From Bacillota bacterium (lineage in GTDB: Bacteria; Bacillota; Clostridia; Lachnospirales; Lachnospiraceae): a stretch of 64,000 nt of DNA. The position numbers were made by a program, and so were the translations under genes. This document shows positions 1-9,286 of this stretch, one piece after another (the first letter of the stretch is position 1; the number at the start of each line of letters is the position of its first letter). The notes under the pieces are model-generated. The model did not search any database. It had not been told where the DNA came from and saw only the letters and a list, made by a program, of their open reading frames with translations. The stretch lies in the NCBI GenBank assembly GCA_023386815.1, contig JAEWIZ010000016.1, positions 1 to 64,000 on the forward strand, read 5' to 3'.

Positions 1-193
1 ACCTTTCCATGAAAAAAATCACCCAAAACACATCATGATATTTATGCTTTTATATCTGTTAGCAATATTTCATTACACAGATAGAATATTTACTGTGGCA
101 AACTGGAACTTACCTTGTCAATTGACCATTAGAGAAAATGCTTTACTTTTCGACTTATTTTAACTGGTTTTATTTGGAAACTTATAAGTTATA

Positions 194-222
194 TTGCATT
201 TTTTCTGTTTTCATTCTATCAT
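194..222 (+). promoter_or_regulatory. Candidate sigma-A promoter for the VOC gene
   Basis: TTGCAT at 194-199 and TATCAT at 217-222 are separated by 17 bases. They lie about 55 bases upstream of the start codon of the next plus-strand gene. The match is decent but common in AT-rich DNA. The sequence from 1 to 190 shows no other feature. Confidence 0.4.
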
Positions 223-277
223 AGGGATAACGTGATTGTAACTTAAGTAAATATTGATTGAGAAAGGATATTATAAT

Positions 278-646
278 ATGGATTTTAAATTTGCACATAA
301 TAATATTAATGTTTTTGATTTGGAAAAATCTTTGAAGTTCTATGAAGAAGCCTTAGGCCTAAAGGAAGTTAGACGTAAAGCACCTGAATCCGGGGAGTTT
401 ATTCTCGTTTATTTAGGGGATGGCAGTTCTAATCATTTACTGGAATTGACTTGGCTCCGCGATTGGGATCGTCCTTATAACCTTGGAGATAACGAAATAC
501 ATCTTGCTTTTGTAACAGATGATTATGAGGCGGCTTATAAAAAACACAAAGAAATGAATTGTATTTGCTATGAGAACCCAGCTATGGGTATCTATTTTAT
601 TAGTGATCCAGACGGATATTGGTTAGAGGTTATTCCGACAAGATAA
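278..646 (+). CDS. VOC (glyoxalase/lactoylglutathione lyase-like) family protein
   Basis: A 122-residue single-domain protein of the vicinal oxygen chelate superfamily. It starts KFAHNNINVFDLEKSLKFY, where the first His fits the metal-ligand position of glyoxalase I, and ends YFISDPDGYWLEVIP, where the Glu fits the last metal ligand. The middle SNHLLELTWL carries the other ligand region. This layout closely resembles lactoylglutathione lyase (GloA), which isomerises the methylglyoxal hemithioacetal, but VOC relatives include dioxygenases and resistance proteins, so the substrate is open. The ATG at 278 is preferred over the upstream in-frame TTG at 254 because AGAAAGGA lies 10 bases before it. 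The gene is monocistronic and ends at a strong hairpin shared with the convergent acetyltransferase gene. Confidence 0.85.
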   Translation: MDFKFAHNNINVFDLEKSLKFYEEALGLKEVRRKAPESGEFILVYLGDGSSNHLLELTWLRDWDRPYNLGDNEIHLAFVTDDYEAAYKKHKEMNCICYENPAMGIYFISDPDGYWLEVIPTR

Positions 647-692
647 TTGACATTTATGCATTTATTATCTTTAAATGATTCCTAAGAGTTAT

Positions 693-728
693 CAAAAGGG
701 ATAGACAAAGTCTTGTCTATCCCTTTTG
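693..728. terminator. Bidirectional intrinsic terminator
   Basis: A perfect 16-bp stem (CAAAAGGGATAGACAA with its complement) closes a 4-base AGTC loop. A-runs and T-runs sit on the two sides. It lies between the convergent VOC and GNAT genes and can serve both. Confidence 0.85.
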
Positions 729-824
729 AATTTTGGCCTATGAAAAACATAATATTTATACTGCCTAAAGCATTGGGATTCTCTACACCATAGTAAATCA
801 ACGTTACAAAATTGAAATTTATCA

Positions 825-1307
825 TTATATATCTAATTGCATAAATACTGCTGTTTGAGCTGGATTATCATTATATCGATCAATTTCGTAAAAGCCATAA
901 TTCTTATACATTTTAATAGCATTATTCATAAATGGAAACGTATCAAGTCTTATATGTTTGTAGCCAATTTCTTTCGCATCAGAAATAATCTGTTCTATAA
1001 GCTTCTTCCCTATATGCTTTCCTCGATTACCCGGTCTGACATATAAGCGTTTCATTTCACAGTACTCTTCGTTAATTTTTTTTAATGCAACACACCCTAC
1101 CGGGGTATTGTCATGATTTGCTATATATAGCCGCCCTTCTGGCAAACCGTACTTATCTGCAATACTATTTATTTCATCATCATAATGCTGTGATTTCAAG
1201 CACGCAGCAACTTCTTCACCTTCTGATAAAATACTGTCCGTATATTCATGAAATAATTGGAGTATTTCTTCCTTTTCTTTATATGCTAATCTAATTACTG
1301 CATCCAT
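825..1307 (-). CDS. GNAT family N-acetyltransferase
   Basis: A 160-residue Gcn5-related acetyltransferase. Motif A for acetyl-CoA pyrophosphate binding is visible as LYVRPGNRGKHIGKKLIEQI at about residues 88-107, after the beta strands PVGCVALKKI and CEMKRLYV. The C-terminal NNAIKMYKNYGFYEI is the usual motif B Tyr-containing helix. Such proteins transfer acetyl groups from acetyl-CoA to small amines, antibiotics or protein N-termini, and nothing here fixes the acceptor. A GAGAGGT ribosome site precedes the ATG. It stands alone and is convergent with the VOC gene. Confidence 0.88.
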   Translation of the reverse strand: MDAVIRLAYKEKEEILQLFHEYTDSILSEGEEVAACLKSQHYDDEINSIADKYGLPEGRLYIANHDNTPVGCVALKKINEEYCEMKRLYVRPGNRGKHIGKKLIEQIISDAKEIGYKHIRLDTFPFMNNAIKMYKNYGFYEIDRYNDNPAQTAVFMQLDI

Positions 1308-1547
1308 ATTAAGTACCTCTCTAATTTCTAATCTAATACATTATACCATACGCTACATAATACCATAAGGAAGAATAAAAATACATTGATACGAAGCTGT
1401 TATTTAAAATCTGGTCTGCTCCCTGTTATTTTTATACTTGCCTATGGTATTATTCCTATATCATATAAATCAGAACTTTGTCCATAATCTATTCTATTCT
1501 TAGAATTAAATCATAAGATTTGTTAAAAGCAAAACAGGAGGTATTTT

Positions 1548-1724
1548 ATGGATAGTAATGAAAAACGTTTATTTGCATCTCAAATTATTAGCGCTATTCT
1601 TAACCAACCAAATATCGAGTTCCGTATCGCCAAAGATAATGTAGAAATTGGATTAAGAGATAAGCAAAGTGGTGGTTATATGACGTTTTATGAATTATAT
1701 GATTACATAACTAAATATTATTAA
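1548..1724 (+). CDS. Small conserved-looking protein of unknown function (58 aa)
   Basis: This short frame encodes 58 residues starting MDSNEKRLFASQIISAI and ending FYELYDYITKYY. A perfect AGGAGG lies 6 bases before the ATG, and a hairpin terminator follows 20 bases after the stop, so it has all the marks of an independent gene. The sequence is acidic and soluble with no signal peptide or membrane segment. I do not recognise the family. Codon use resembles the neighbours. Confidence 0.7.
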   Translation: MDSNEKRLFASQIISAILNQPNIEFRIAKDNVEIGLRDKQSGGYMTFYELYDYITKYY

Positions 1725-1744
1725 GTTAGAAAAATACCATTTAT

Positions 1745-1777
1745 AAAAGGCATGGAGATCCTCATGCCTTTTTTTGT
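1745..1777 (+). terminator. Intrinsic terminator of the 58-aa protein gene
   Basis: AAAAGGCATG at 1745-1754 pairs with CATGCCTTTT at 1763-1772 and is followed by a T-run. It lies 20 bases past the stop codon. Confidence 0.8.
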
Positions 1778-1839
1778 ATTAAATATAATATTTGAGCATA
1801 CTTCAAATTAAAAACCAAATTTGTCTACAGTCTGAGATG

Positions 1840-1875
1840 ATAAGGGGGAGAGACCAGTTTATCTCTCCACCTTAT
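1840..1875 (-). terminator. Hairpin downstream of carB
   Basis: The arms ATAAGG-G-GGAGAGA and TCTCTCC-A-CCTTAT form a 13-bp stem with one mismatch, about 80 bases past the carB stop. It has no good T-run on the minus strand, so it may be a 3' stabilising or weak termination structure. Confidence 0.5.
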
Positions 1876-1957
1876 TATCCTGTCTGATTTTTTATTACAT
1901 ATAATTTGATCTCACTCTGCTTTTCTACAACTCCCCTGTATAATAGCAGCTCTTTTC

Positions 1958-4900
1958 TTAGATCTTAGCTACATCTACTAAAGTGATATTTCTATTGTCG
2001 TTTTCCATGCTGGTTAATAATGCAGCTGCTGTATCGATTGCAGTAAAGCAGGTGACACCTGTCTCAATGGAAGTACGACGTATCATAAAGCCGTCCCTGG
2101 TCTTATCTCTTCCTTGAGTAGGGGTATTAATTACCATATCAATCTCATGACTGAGAATCAAATCGATTAGAGTCGGACTTCCCTGCTCAATTTTATTGAT
2201 TACTGTAGCTGGTACTCCATTGCTGTTTAATGCCTCTGCCGTCCCTCTTGTCGCAAATATCTCATAACCAAGTGCTTTTAATCTTCTTCCTAAGCCTACT
2301 GCTTCTTCTCTATCTGCCTTATTTACTGTCATGATCATCTTCTTATGCTTTGGAAGGTTAATACCCGCTCCCAGGAAGGCTTTGAATAGGGCTTCATGAT
2401 AGGTTTTAGCGATACCAAGGCATTCACCGGTGGATTTCATCTCAGGTCCTAAACTAGTCTCTGCTCCACGCAACTTCTCAAAGGAGAAGACCGGCATCTT
2501 AATAGCGATATATGGTGATTCTGGCCATAAGCCCGGGGTATAACCCAGGGATTTGATGGTATCCCCAAGAATTACCTTAGTTGCGATATCAACAATCGGT
2601 AACGCTGTTACCTTGCTGATATATGGTACGGTACGGCTGGATCTGGGATTAACCTCGATTACATATACCTGATCCTCATATACGATGAACTGAATGTTAA
2701 TTAAGCCAATTACATGTAAAGAGCTTGCAAGCTTCTTCGTATAGTCTACTATTTGTTCCTTCACCTTCTCACTGATGCTCTGAGCCGGATATACAGAGAT
2801 ACTGTCACCGGAATGGATACCGGCTCTCTCAAGATGCTCCATGATACCAGGGATCAGAATATCCTCGCCATCACAAACCGCATCAACCTCGGCTTCCATA
2901 CCCATTAGATATTTATCTACCAGGATCGGATGTTCTTGTACCGTCATGTTGATGATCTTCATGAACTCGACGATATCCTCATCATTAATTGCAATCTGCA
3001 TGCCCTGGCCACCCAGTACATAGGAAGGACGAACCAGTACCGGATATCCAAGTTCGTTGGCTGCTTTTAAAGCCTCCTCTGTAGTAAATACTGTTTTGCC
3101 GGCAGGTCTAGGAATGCCGCATTCCTCGAGAATCTTGTCAAATAACTCTCTATCTTCCGCTGCATCCACATCTGCTGCCGAGGTACCAAGAATCGGTACA
3201 CCCATCTTTAACAATGCCTCTGTTAATTTAATTGCCGTCTGTCCACCAAACTGTACTACCGCACCGTCGGGCTTCTCAATGTCTACAATACTTTCTACAT
3301 CCTCGGGTGTAAGAGGCTCAAAATAAAGCTTATCTGCAATATCAAAGTCCGTACTTACAGTCTCAGGATTATTATTAACAATAATTGTTTCACAACCTGC
3401 TTCCCGGAGTGCCCATACGCTGTGCACGGAGCAGTAATCAAATTCGATACCCTGACCGATTCGAATTGGTCCGGAACCAAGTACCATGATCTTCTTTTTA
3501 CCCTTGGTCTCTTCTACTTCGTTAAAGCTGCCAAAGGTGGAATAATAGTAAGGTGTCGCGGCATCAAATTCTGCTGCGCAGGTATCAACCATTTTGTAGG
3601 CAGCTACGATACCATTTTCTTTTCGTAGCGCTTTAATCTCAGCTACCGGCTTACCAGTTAACTCTGAAATAACACGATCCGGATAGCCAAGTATTTTTGC
3701 TTCTCTTAAAAGCTCTGCTGTTAAAGGCTTGGCTGCAAGCTCCTGCTCCATTTCAACCAAGATTGCAATTTTATCGATAAACCACAGATCTATCTTTGTA
3801 ATTGCATGAATCTCCTCAAAGGTAATGCCTTTACGAATAGCCTCTGCAATTACGAAGATACGTCTGTCATCTACCTTATTTAATTCTTCAATTACTTCAT
3901 TCTTTGTCATCTTAGCATAATTGCCGGTACGTAAGCTATTCACATTCTGCTCCAGAGAACGAAGCGCCTTCATTAATGCAGACTCAAAATTTGTGCTGAT
4001 TGCCATAACCTCACCGGTTGCCTTCATCTGTGTGGTTAAGGAGCGTTTCGCAGTGATGAATTTATCAAAGGGGAGTCTTGGTATCTTAACTACGCAGTAA
4101 TCAAGAGTTGGCTCGAAGCTTGCGTAAGTTTTCTTAGTAACTGCATTTTGAATCTCATCCAGATTATAACCAAGTGCAATCTTAGCTGCAACCTTTGCAA
4201 TGGGGTAACCAGTTGCTTTGGAGGCAAGCGCAGAAGAACGGCTAACACGGGGGTTAACCTCAATGACACAATATTCGAAGGTATCTGGATGCAGGGCATA
4301 CTGAACATTGCACCCACCAGTAATTCCCAATTCTGTAATAATATTCAGTGCAGAGCTACGAAGCATCTGATATTCTCGGTCTCCAAGGGTCTGAGAAGGC
4401 GCTACTACGATACTATCTCCCGTATGTACGCCTACCGGATCGATATTCTCCATATTACATACGGTAATACAGTTACCCGCACTATCACGCATCACCTCAT
4501 ACTCAATCTCTTTCCACCCAGCAATACAACGCTCAATCAAGCATTGACCTACTCGACTAAGACGAAGACCATTGGTACAGATGTCCTCCAGTTCCTCCTG
4601 ACTATCAGCAATACCGCCGCCGCTGCCGCCTAAGGTGTAGGCGGGACGAACCACCACTGGATAGCCTATGGTAGCTGCAAAGGCAACCGCATCCTTCACT
4701 GTGGTTACTACGGTACTGGATGCGCAGGGTTCCCCAATCTTCTCCATGGTAGTCTTAAATTCCAGACGGTCTTCCGCTTTCTTAATCGTAAGGGAAGTGG
4801 TTCCGATCAATCTAACGTTATGTTCAAATAAAAAGCCTGACTCCTCCAACTCCATAGCAATATTTAAAGCGGCCTGACCACCGAGGGTTGGCAATACGCT

Positions 4901-5152
4901 GTCCGGTCTTTCCTTTAAAATAATTCTCTTCACAAAATCCGGCGTCAACGGTTCTATATATACAATATCTGCAATTTCCTTGTCTGTCATGATCGTTGCT
5001 GGGTTTGAATTTACTAGAACTACTGTAACGCCCTCTTCCTTTAAGGAACGACAAGCCTGAGTTCCAGCATAGTCAAACTCTGCTGCCTGTCCAATTACAA
5101 TCGGACCGGAACCGATTACTAATACTTTTTCAATATCCTTTATTCTCGGCAT
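1958..5152 (-). CDS. carB: Carbamoyl-phosphate synthase large subunit
   Basis: A full-length 1064-residue large subunit. It makes carbamoyl phosphate from bicarbonate, ATP and the ammonia channelled from CarA, feeding pyrimidine and arginine synthesis. The tandem ATP-grasp halves are visible. The N-terminal half begins VLVIGSGPIVIGQAAEFDYA and the second half KIMVLGSGPIRIGQGIEFDY near residue 555. Each half has a glycine-rich ATP loop (TLGGSGGG and VLGGQGMQ) and a metal-binding EVNPR motif (VIEVNPRVSRSSA and VIEVNPRSSRTVP). The C-terminal MGS-like regulatory domain follows from about residue 935 (GRRLKALGYEIFATRGTAE). Its ATG overlaps the carA stop by one base (TAATG), which indicates translational coupling. 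No anomalies seen. Confidence 0.98.
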   Translation of the reverse strand: MPRIKDIEKVLVIGSGPIVIGQAAEFDYAGTQACRSLKEEGVTVVLVNSNPATIMTDKEIADIVYIEPLTPDFVKRIILKERPDSVLPTLGGQAALNIAMELEESGFLFEHNVRLIGTTSLTIKKAEDRLEFKTTMEKIGEPCASSTVVTTVKDAVAFAATIGYPVVVRPAYTLGGSGGGIADSQEELEDICTNGLRLSRVGQCLIERCIAGWKEIEYEVMRDSAGNCITVCNMENIDPVGVHTGDSIVVAPSQTLGDREYQMLRSSALNIITELGITGGCNVQYALHPDTFEYCVIEVNPRVSRSSALASKATGYPIAKVAAKIALGYNLDEIQNAVTKKTYASFEPTLDYCVVKIPRLPFDKFITAKRSLTTQMKATGEVMAISTNFESALMKALRSLEQNVNSLRTGNYAKMTKNEVIEELNKVDDRRIFVIAEAIRKGITFEEIHAITKIDLWFIDKIAILVEMEQELAAKPLTAELLREAKILGYPDRVISELTGKPVAEIKALRKENGIVAAYKMVDTCAAEFDAATPYYYSTFGSFNEVEETKGKKKIMVLGSGPIRIGQGIEFDYCSVHSVWALREAGCETIIVNNNPETVSTDFDIADKLYFEPLTPEDVESIVDIEKPDGAVVQFGGQTAIKLTEALLKMGVPILGTSAADVDAAEDRELFDKILEECGIPRPAGKTVFTTEEALKAANELGYPVLVRPSYVLGGQGMQIAINDEDIVEFMKIINMTVQEHPILVDKYLMGMEAEVDAVCDGEDILIPGIMEHLERAGIHSGDSISVYPAQSISEKVKEQIVDYTKKLASSLHVIGLINIQFIVYEDQVYVIEVNPRSSRTVPYISKVTALPIVDIATKVILGDTIKSLGYTPGLWPESPYIAIKMPVFSFEKLRGAETSLGPEMKSTGECLGIAKTYHEALFKAFLGAGINLPKHKKMIMTVNKADREEAVGLGRRLKALGYEIFATRGTAEALNSNGVPATVINKIEQGSPTLIDLILSHEIDMVINTPTQGRDKTRDGFMIRRTSIETGVTCFTAIDTAAALLTSMENDNRNITLVDVAKI

Positions 5153-6234
5153 TATCCCTGTACCTCCATCATATTGATAAATTCGTCAAAAAGGAACTCA
5201 CTATCCATCGGGCCTGCAAAAGCTTCCGGATGGAACTGTACGGAGAATACATTCTTACCAAGGTAGTGTAAGCCTTCCACCGTTTTGTCATTTACATTAA
5301 TAAAGCTTACCTCTGCCAGCTCCGGTGGAATGCTTTCCGCCTGAACCATATATCCGTGATTCTGTGTTGAGATGTAAACTCTTCCTGTTTTTAAATCTTT
5401 GACCGGGTGGTTTGCACCACGGTGACCGTACTTCATTTTCTGGGTATCTCCACCGTTTGCTAAGGCTAATAACTGGTGTCCAAGGCAGATTGCAAAGATC
5501 GGGACTGAACTGTCAAATAAGTTTTTCACCTCTTTGATTACTTCGTCACATTCCTTGGGATCTCCTGGTCCGTTAGACAGCATTATGCCATCCGGCTTAG
5601 CCTTTAATACCTCCTCAGCTTTTGTAAAGCCAGGATAAATTGTAACCTCACAGCCTCTTTTAGCTAAGCATCTGGGAATATTATTCTTTAAGCCATAGTC
5701 CATTAAGGCAATTTTATATTTTCTCTCTCCCTCAGCCGGTATTACTTCTATTTCTTTTCTCGTTGTTTTTGCAATAACTTTAGACACTTTATACTCACGA
5801 ACTTTTGCGAGAACCTCATCAAGTTTATAATCTGCATTGGTTGTTATCATTCCATTCATAGTTCCTTTATTTCTAAGAATCTTTACCAATGCTCTTGTAT
5901 CAATACCCGAGATACCGGGAATATCATTTCTTACTAAGAAGCTTTGAATACTTTCCTGATTGCGGAAGTTACTAGGTATTCTTGATAATTCTCTTACAAT
6001 AAATGCATCCACCCATGGCCTGCGAGATTCCATATCCTCGTAGCAGATTCCATAATTTCCGATCAAAGGGTAGGTCATTACAACACTTTGACCAGCGTAA
6101 GAAGGATCGGTAAGTACTTCAAGATAACCCGTCATACCAGTATTAAATACGATCTCACTGATAGTCTCCTTCTGTGCTCCGATGCTTTCGCCTGTAAAGA
6201 CGTTGCCATCCTCAAGAATTAAGAACGCTTTCAT
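5152..6234 (-). CDS. carA: Carbamoyl-phosphate synthase small (glutaminase) subunit
   Basis: A 360-residue class I glutamine amidotransferase subunit that hydrolyses glutamine and passes ammonia to CarB. The N-terminal CPSase_sm domain includes the TGMTGYLEVLTDPSYAGQ block. The C-terminal GATase has the nucleophile Cys in FAICLGHQLLALA and the His/Glu pair in SVQFHPEA near residue 344. The ATG at 6234 is chosen because GGAGG lies 5 bases upstream (GGAGGATTTGATG). A longer in-frame start at 6261 would place the ribosome site inside the gene. It is first in a two-gene carAB operon. Upstream on the minus strand I see no convincing PyrR attenuator. Confidence 0.97.
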   Translation of the reverse strand: MKAFLILEDGNVFTGESIGAQKETISEIVFNTGMTGYLEVLTDPSYAGQSVVMTYPLIGNYGICYEDMESRRPWVDAFIVRELSRIPSNFRNQESIQSFLVRNDIPGISGIDTRALVKILRNKGTMNGMITTNADYKLDEVLAKVREYKVSKVIAKTTRKEIEVIPAEGERKYKIALMDYGLKNNIPRCLAKRGCEVTIYPGFTKAEEVLKAKPDGIMLSNGPGDPKECDEVIKEVKNLFDSSVPIFAICLGHQLLALANGGDTQKMKYGHRGANHPVKDLKTGRVYISTQNHGYMVQAESIPPELAEVSFINVNDKTVEGLHYLGKNVFSVQFHPEAFAGPMDSEFLFDEFINMMEVQG

Positions 6235-6495
6235 CAAATCCTCCATTCTACCGTTTAACACGGCTTGTGACTAAATTTTTGCAAAAAAAAAGAATACTAG
6301 CCCATACTGGGGATATACTCCATCGTACATCAACCAATTTCTTCTCTTTCAATATTATTATAAATATTAATATATGATGCATAAAAATTCATTTTTTCTA
6401 TGCATTTTTATGATTGTAACACATGACTTTCCAAAATACAAGAGGTTTTCATAATTTATTTTTGTTTTTGTTATAAATAAATAATCAATTCGTTC

Positions 6496-6523
6496 ACATA
6501 CAAGGAAGGGATTACATAAGCTA
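6496..6523 (+). promoter_or_regulatory. Candidate sigma-K-type promoter for the sleC-like pair
   Basis: AC at 6496-6497, a 17-base spacer and CATAAGCTA at 6515-6523 fit the Bacillus-type sigma-K pattern (AC, about 16-17 bases, CATAnnnTA). It sits 30 bases upstream of the first sleC-like start codon. Mother-cell expression would suit a spore cortex-lytic gene, but the match is short and made by eye. Confidence 0.4.
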
Positions 6524-6552
6524 ATAATAGAATAATTTAATGAGGTCATTTC

Positions 6553-7860
6553 ATGAATCATCCAAATTCTTTTAGGAATAATTCTGTAGGTGAAAATCGG
6601 ATTAGAGTGTATCCCACGCAAATGGAAACACAGTCACTTGGACGATTGCAAGTCCGTTGTACAGCCCCTGGTGAAGCACCGATTGAAAATGCCACCATAT
6701 CCATCTCTCTCCCCAGTGATCCAAGCGTCACTTATGAACAGCTTAGAACGGATTCATCTGGTTTAACTCAGGAAATTGAACTTCCGGCTCCACCCATTGA
6801 TTACAGTCAGGCACCAAACATGGAACAACCTTACTCTGAATATAATCTGACCATATCAGCGGAAGGATATGATGGTGCTGCTGTTTCCGGTGTACAGATT
6901 CTTCCGAATACTCCGGCGGAACAGAATGTTTCGCTTTTACCAGCTCCAGAGTCATCAGGAAGGACTCAGGGTGAACTTTTTGTCATTGGCCCACACACCT
7001 TATATGGTGACTATCCTCCCAAAATTCCGGAGGATGAAATTAAACCAACCAATGAGACAGGAGAGATCGTCTTATCCCGTGTTGTTGTTCCTGAATATGT
7101 AATCGTTCATGATGGTCCTCCATCGGATCCTTCTGCCGCAAACCATTGGGTACTTTTCAGGGATTATATTAAAAATGTGGCCTCCAGTGAAATCTATGCA
7201 ACCTGGCCGGAACAGACCATCTATGCAAATATCTATGCCATCCTGTCCTTTACTCTCAATCGAGTTTATACCGAATGGTATCGTAACCAAGGTTATAATT
7301 TTACGATCACTTCTTCCACAGCATATGACCATAAGTGGATACCTGGGCGTAACATATATACTAATATCGGCTTGGCTGTTGATAATATTTTTGTAAACTA
7401 CTTATCACGTCCTAATGTGAAGCAACCCATCTTAACTCAATATTGTGATGGAAATCGTGTTACCTGTCCAAACTGGATGACCCAATGGGGCTCTAAGAAT
7501 TTGGGCGACCAAGGTTACACTGCCATTCAAATTCTACGCAACTTTTACGGAAGAGATATGTATATTAATACAGCTGTTCAGGTGTCCGGTGTTCCCAGAT
7601 CCTGGCCTGGCTATAATTTGAACATCGGGGCTACCGGAGATAATGTCCGTATAATCCAGAATCAATTAAATCGCATTGCACAAGTATATACTGCTATTCC
7701 AAAAGTTGCTGAGGATGGTATCTATGGTCTACAGACTGCTGCTGCGGTCAGAGCTTTCCAACAAATATTTGACCTTCCTGTAACAGGAATCGTTGATTTG
7801 GCTACCTGGTATAAGATATCACAGCTTTATGTTGCTGTCACACGTATTGCTGAATTATAA
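6553..7860 (+). CDS. SleC-like spore cortex-lytic protein, copy 1
   Basis: A 435-residue protein matching the layout of clostridial SleC, the spore cortex-lytic enzyme that cleaves cortex peptidoglycan during germination. An N-terminal carboxypeptidase-regulatory-like beta domain (about 10-120, RIRVYPTQMETQSLGRL) acts as the pre/pro region. The central SpoIID-related domain (about 170-345) has VVVPEYVIVHDG, DYIKNVASSEIYATW and LSFTLNRVYTEWYRNQGY, where the Glu in SSEIYATW fits the catalytic region. The C-terminal PG_binding_1 domain (about 360-425) reads IGATGDNVRIIQNQLNRI to AVRAFQQIFDLPVTG. No classical signal peptide is seen, as in SleC. GAGGT precedes the ATG. The second copy follows 24 bases downstream. 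Confidence 0.88.
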   Translation: MNHPNSFRNNSVGENRIRVYPTQMETQSLGRLQVRCTAPGEAPIENATISISLPSDPSVTYEQLRTDSSGLTQEIELPAPPIDYSQAPNMEQPYSEYNLTISAEGYDGAAVSGVQILPNTPAEQNVSLLPAPESSGRTQGELFVIGPHTLYGDYPPKIPEDEIKPTNETGEIVLSRVVVPEYVIVHDGPPSDPSAANHWVLFRDYIKNVASSEIYATWPEQTIYANIYAILSFTLNRVYTEWYRNQGYNFTITSSTAYDHKWIPGRNIYTNIGLAVDNIFVNYLSRPNVKQPILTQYCDGNRVTCPNWMTQWGSKNLGDQGYTAIQILRNFYGRDMYINTAVQVSGVPRSWPGYNLNIGATGDNVRIIQNQLNRIAQVYTAIPKVAEDGIYGLQTAAAVRAFQQIFDLPVTGIVDLATWYKISQLYVAVTRIAEL

Positions 7861-7884
7861 AATAAAGAAATGAGGTAACACGCT

Positions 7885-9174
7885 ATGAATACCCCATACT
7901 TTCACTTCCCGCAAAACAGTCCCATTCGAGTATATCCTGCACAAATGGGCACTCAGTCATTAGGAAAGCTTAAAGTGCGAATTACCACTGCCGGGTTAGC
8001 TCCAATTGCAAATGCAACTGTAGTTGTAACCTCTCCTTCCGCACCGGATGTTGTACGGGAGCAAGTTACTACAAATGCAGCCGGTGTTACTGACGAAATT
8101 GAACTTAGAGCACCTTCACCAGATTATAGCCAGGAACCCTCTACGGAACAACCCTATTCCGAATATACAATTCAGGTGAGTGCTCCTAATTATATTCCTA
8201 TTACCATACAAAACGCTGAAATTTTTCCGGATATCACCGCTGTTCAGGAAGCTTCCCTAGATGCAGCTAAGCCGGATGCGCAGGGCTCAGTCTTTGTAAT
8301 CCCCCCTCACACATTATATGGAGACTATCCTCCAAAGATTGCAGAAGCAGAGATCAAAGATACCTCCGAATCCGGTGAAATAGTACTTAGCAAGGTAGTG
8401 ATTCCCGAATATGTAATTGTTCATGATGGTCCTCCAACAGATTCATCCGCTCAAAATCATTACGTCCGCTTTCGTGATTACATCAAAAATGTTGCTTCCA
8501 GTGAGATCTACGCAACCTGGTCTGAGTCAACAATTACTGCTAATGTACTGGCTATCCTCTCCTTTACTTTGAACCGTGTATATACGGAATGGTACCGTAA
8601 CCAAGGCTTTAGTTTTACTGTCACCTCCTCTACTGCCTTTGATCACAAATGGATACCGGGACGAAATATTTATGATAACATAGGTCTGGTTGTGGATCAG
8701 ATCTTTACTAGTTACTTATCAAGACCAAATGTAAAACAGCCCATTCTTACCCAATACTGTGATGGAAATAAGGTTCAGTGCCCTAATTGGATGACACAAT
8801 GGGGATCTAAGACACTTGGCGATCAAGGACGTACTCCAATTGAAATCCTACGTCATTTTTATGGTAATTCCATTTATATTAATTCAGCTACAGAAGTTTC
8901 CGGAGTACCATCCTCTTGGCCTGGCTCTAATTTAAATATAGGTGCTTCAGGAGCAAATGTGAGAACAATCCAGGAGCAGTTAAATAAAATCTCAGATACT
9001 TATACTGCCATTCCTAAGCTTGCCGTGAACGGCGAGTATAATCAACAGACTTCTGATGCAGTCAAAGCTTTTCAACAGACCTTTGATCTTCCGGCAAATG
9101 GAATTGTGGATTTGGCAACCTGGTATAAGATTTCTGCTATTTATGTAGCCGTATCGAGAATCGCAGAGTTATGA
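7885..9174 (+). CDS. SleC-like spore cortex-lytic protein, copy 2
   Basis: A 429-residue close paralogue of the preceding gene with the same three-part layout: a beta-rich N-terminal domain starting PIRVYPAQMGTQSLGKL, a SpoIID-like core with KNVASSEIYATW, LNRVYTEWYRNQG and FDHKWIPGRNIYDNIGL, and a C-terminal PG_binding_1 domain (IGASGANVRTIQEQLNKI to GIVDLATWYKI). The shared core is nearly identical over long stretches while the N-terminal domains have diverged more, consistent with an old tandem duplication. It has its own GAGGT ribosome site and probably shares the upstream promoter. A strong hairpin ends the unit. Whether both copies are processed by Csp proteases, as known for SleC, cannot be seen here. 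Confidence 0.88.
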   Translation: MNTPYFHFPQNSPIRVYPAQMGTQSLGKLKVRITTAGLAPIANATVVVTSPSAPDVVREQVTTNAAGVTDEIELRAPSPDYSQEPSTEQPYSEYTIQVSAPNYIPITIQNAEIFPDITAVQEASLDAAKPDAQGSVFVIPPHTLYGDYPPKIAEAEIKDTSESGEIVLSKVVIPEYVIVHDGPPTDSSAQNHYVRFRDYIKNVASSEIYATWSESTITANVLAILSFTLNRVYTEWYRNQGFSFTVTSSTAFDHKWIPGRNIYDNIGLVVDQIFTSYLSRPNVKQPILTQYCDGNKVQCPNWMTQWGSKTLGDQGRTPIEILRHFYGNSIYINSATEVSGVPSSWPGSNLNIGASGANVRTIQEQLNKISDTYTAIPKLAVNGEYNQQTSDAVKAFQQTFDLPANGIVDLATWYKISAIYVAVSRIAEL

Positions 9175-9188
9175 AATAAATCACAAGA

Positions 9189-9258
9189 ACACCCCCGCTA
9201 TTTTTAAGGCAAAAGCGTACTAATGGATACGTTTCTGTCTATAAAACAGCGGGGGTGT
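9189..9258. terminator. Long bidirectional terminator hairpin
   Basis: ACACCCCCGCT at 9189-9199 pairs exactly with AGCGGGGGTGT at 9248-9258. A smaller AAGCGTA/TACGTTT stem lies inside. It separates the sleC-like pair from the convergent deacetylase gene. Confidence 0.75.
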
Positions 9259-9286
9259 CCTTCAAACTTTGCCTTACCATAAGTAA

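Noticed and set aside
6262..6552. Possible pyrimidine attenuator upstream of carA
   Set aside because: The minus strand has a T-run after a short CCC/GGG hairpin, but no PyrR-type binding loop or competing stem could be found.
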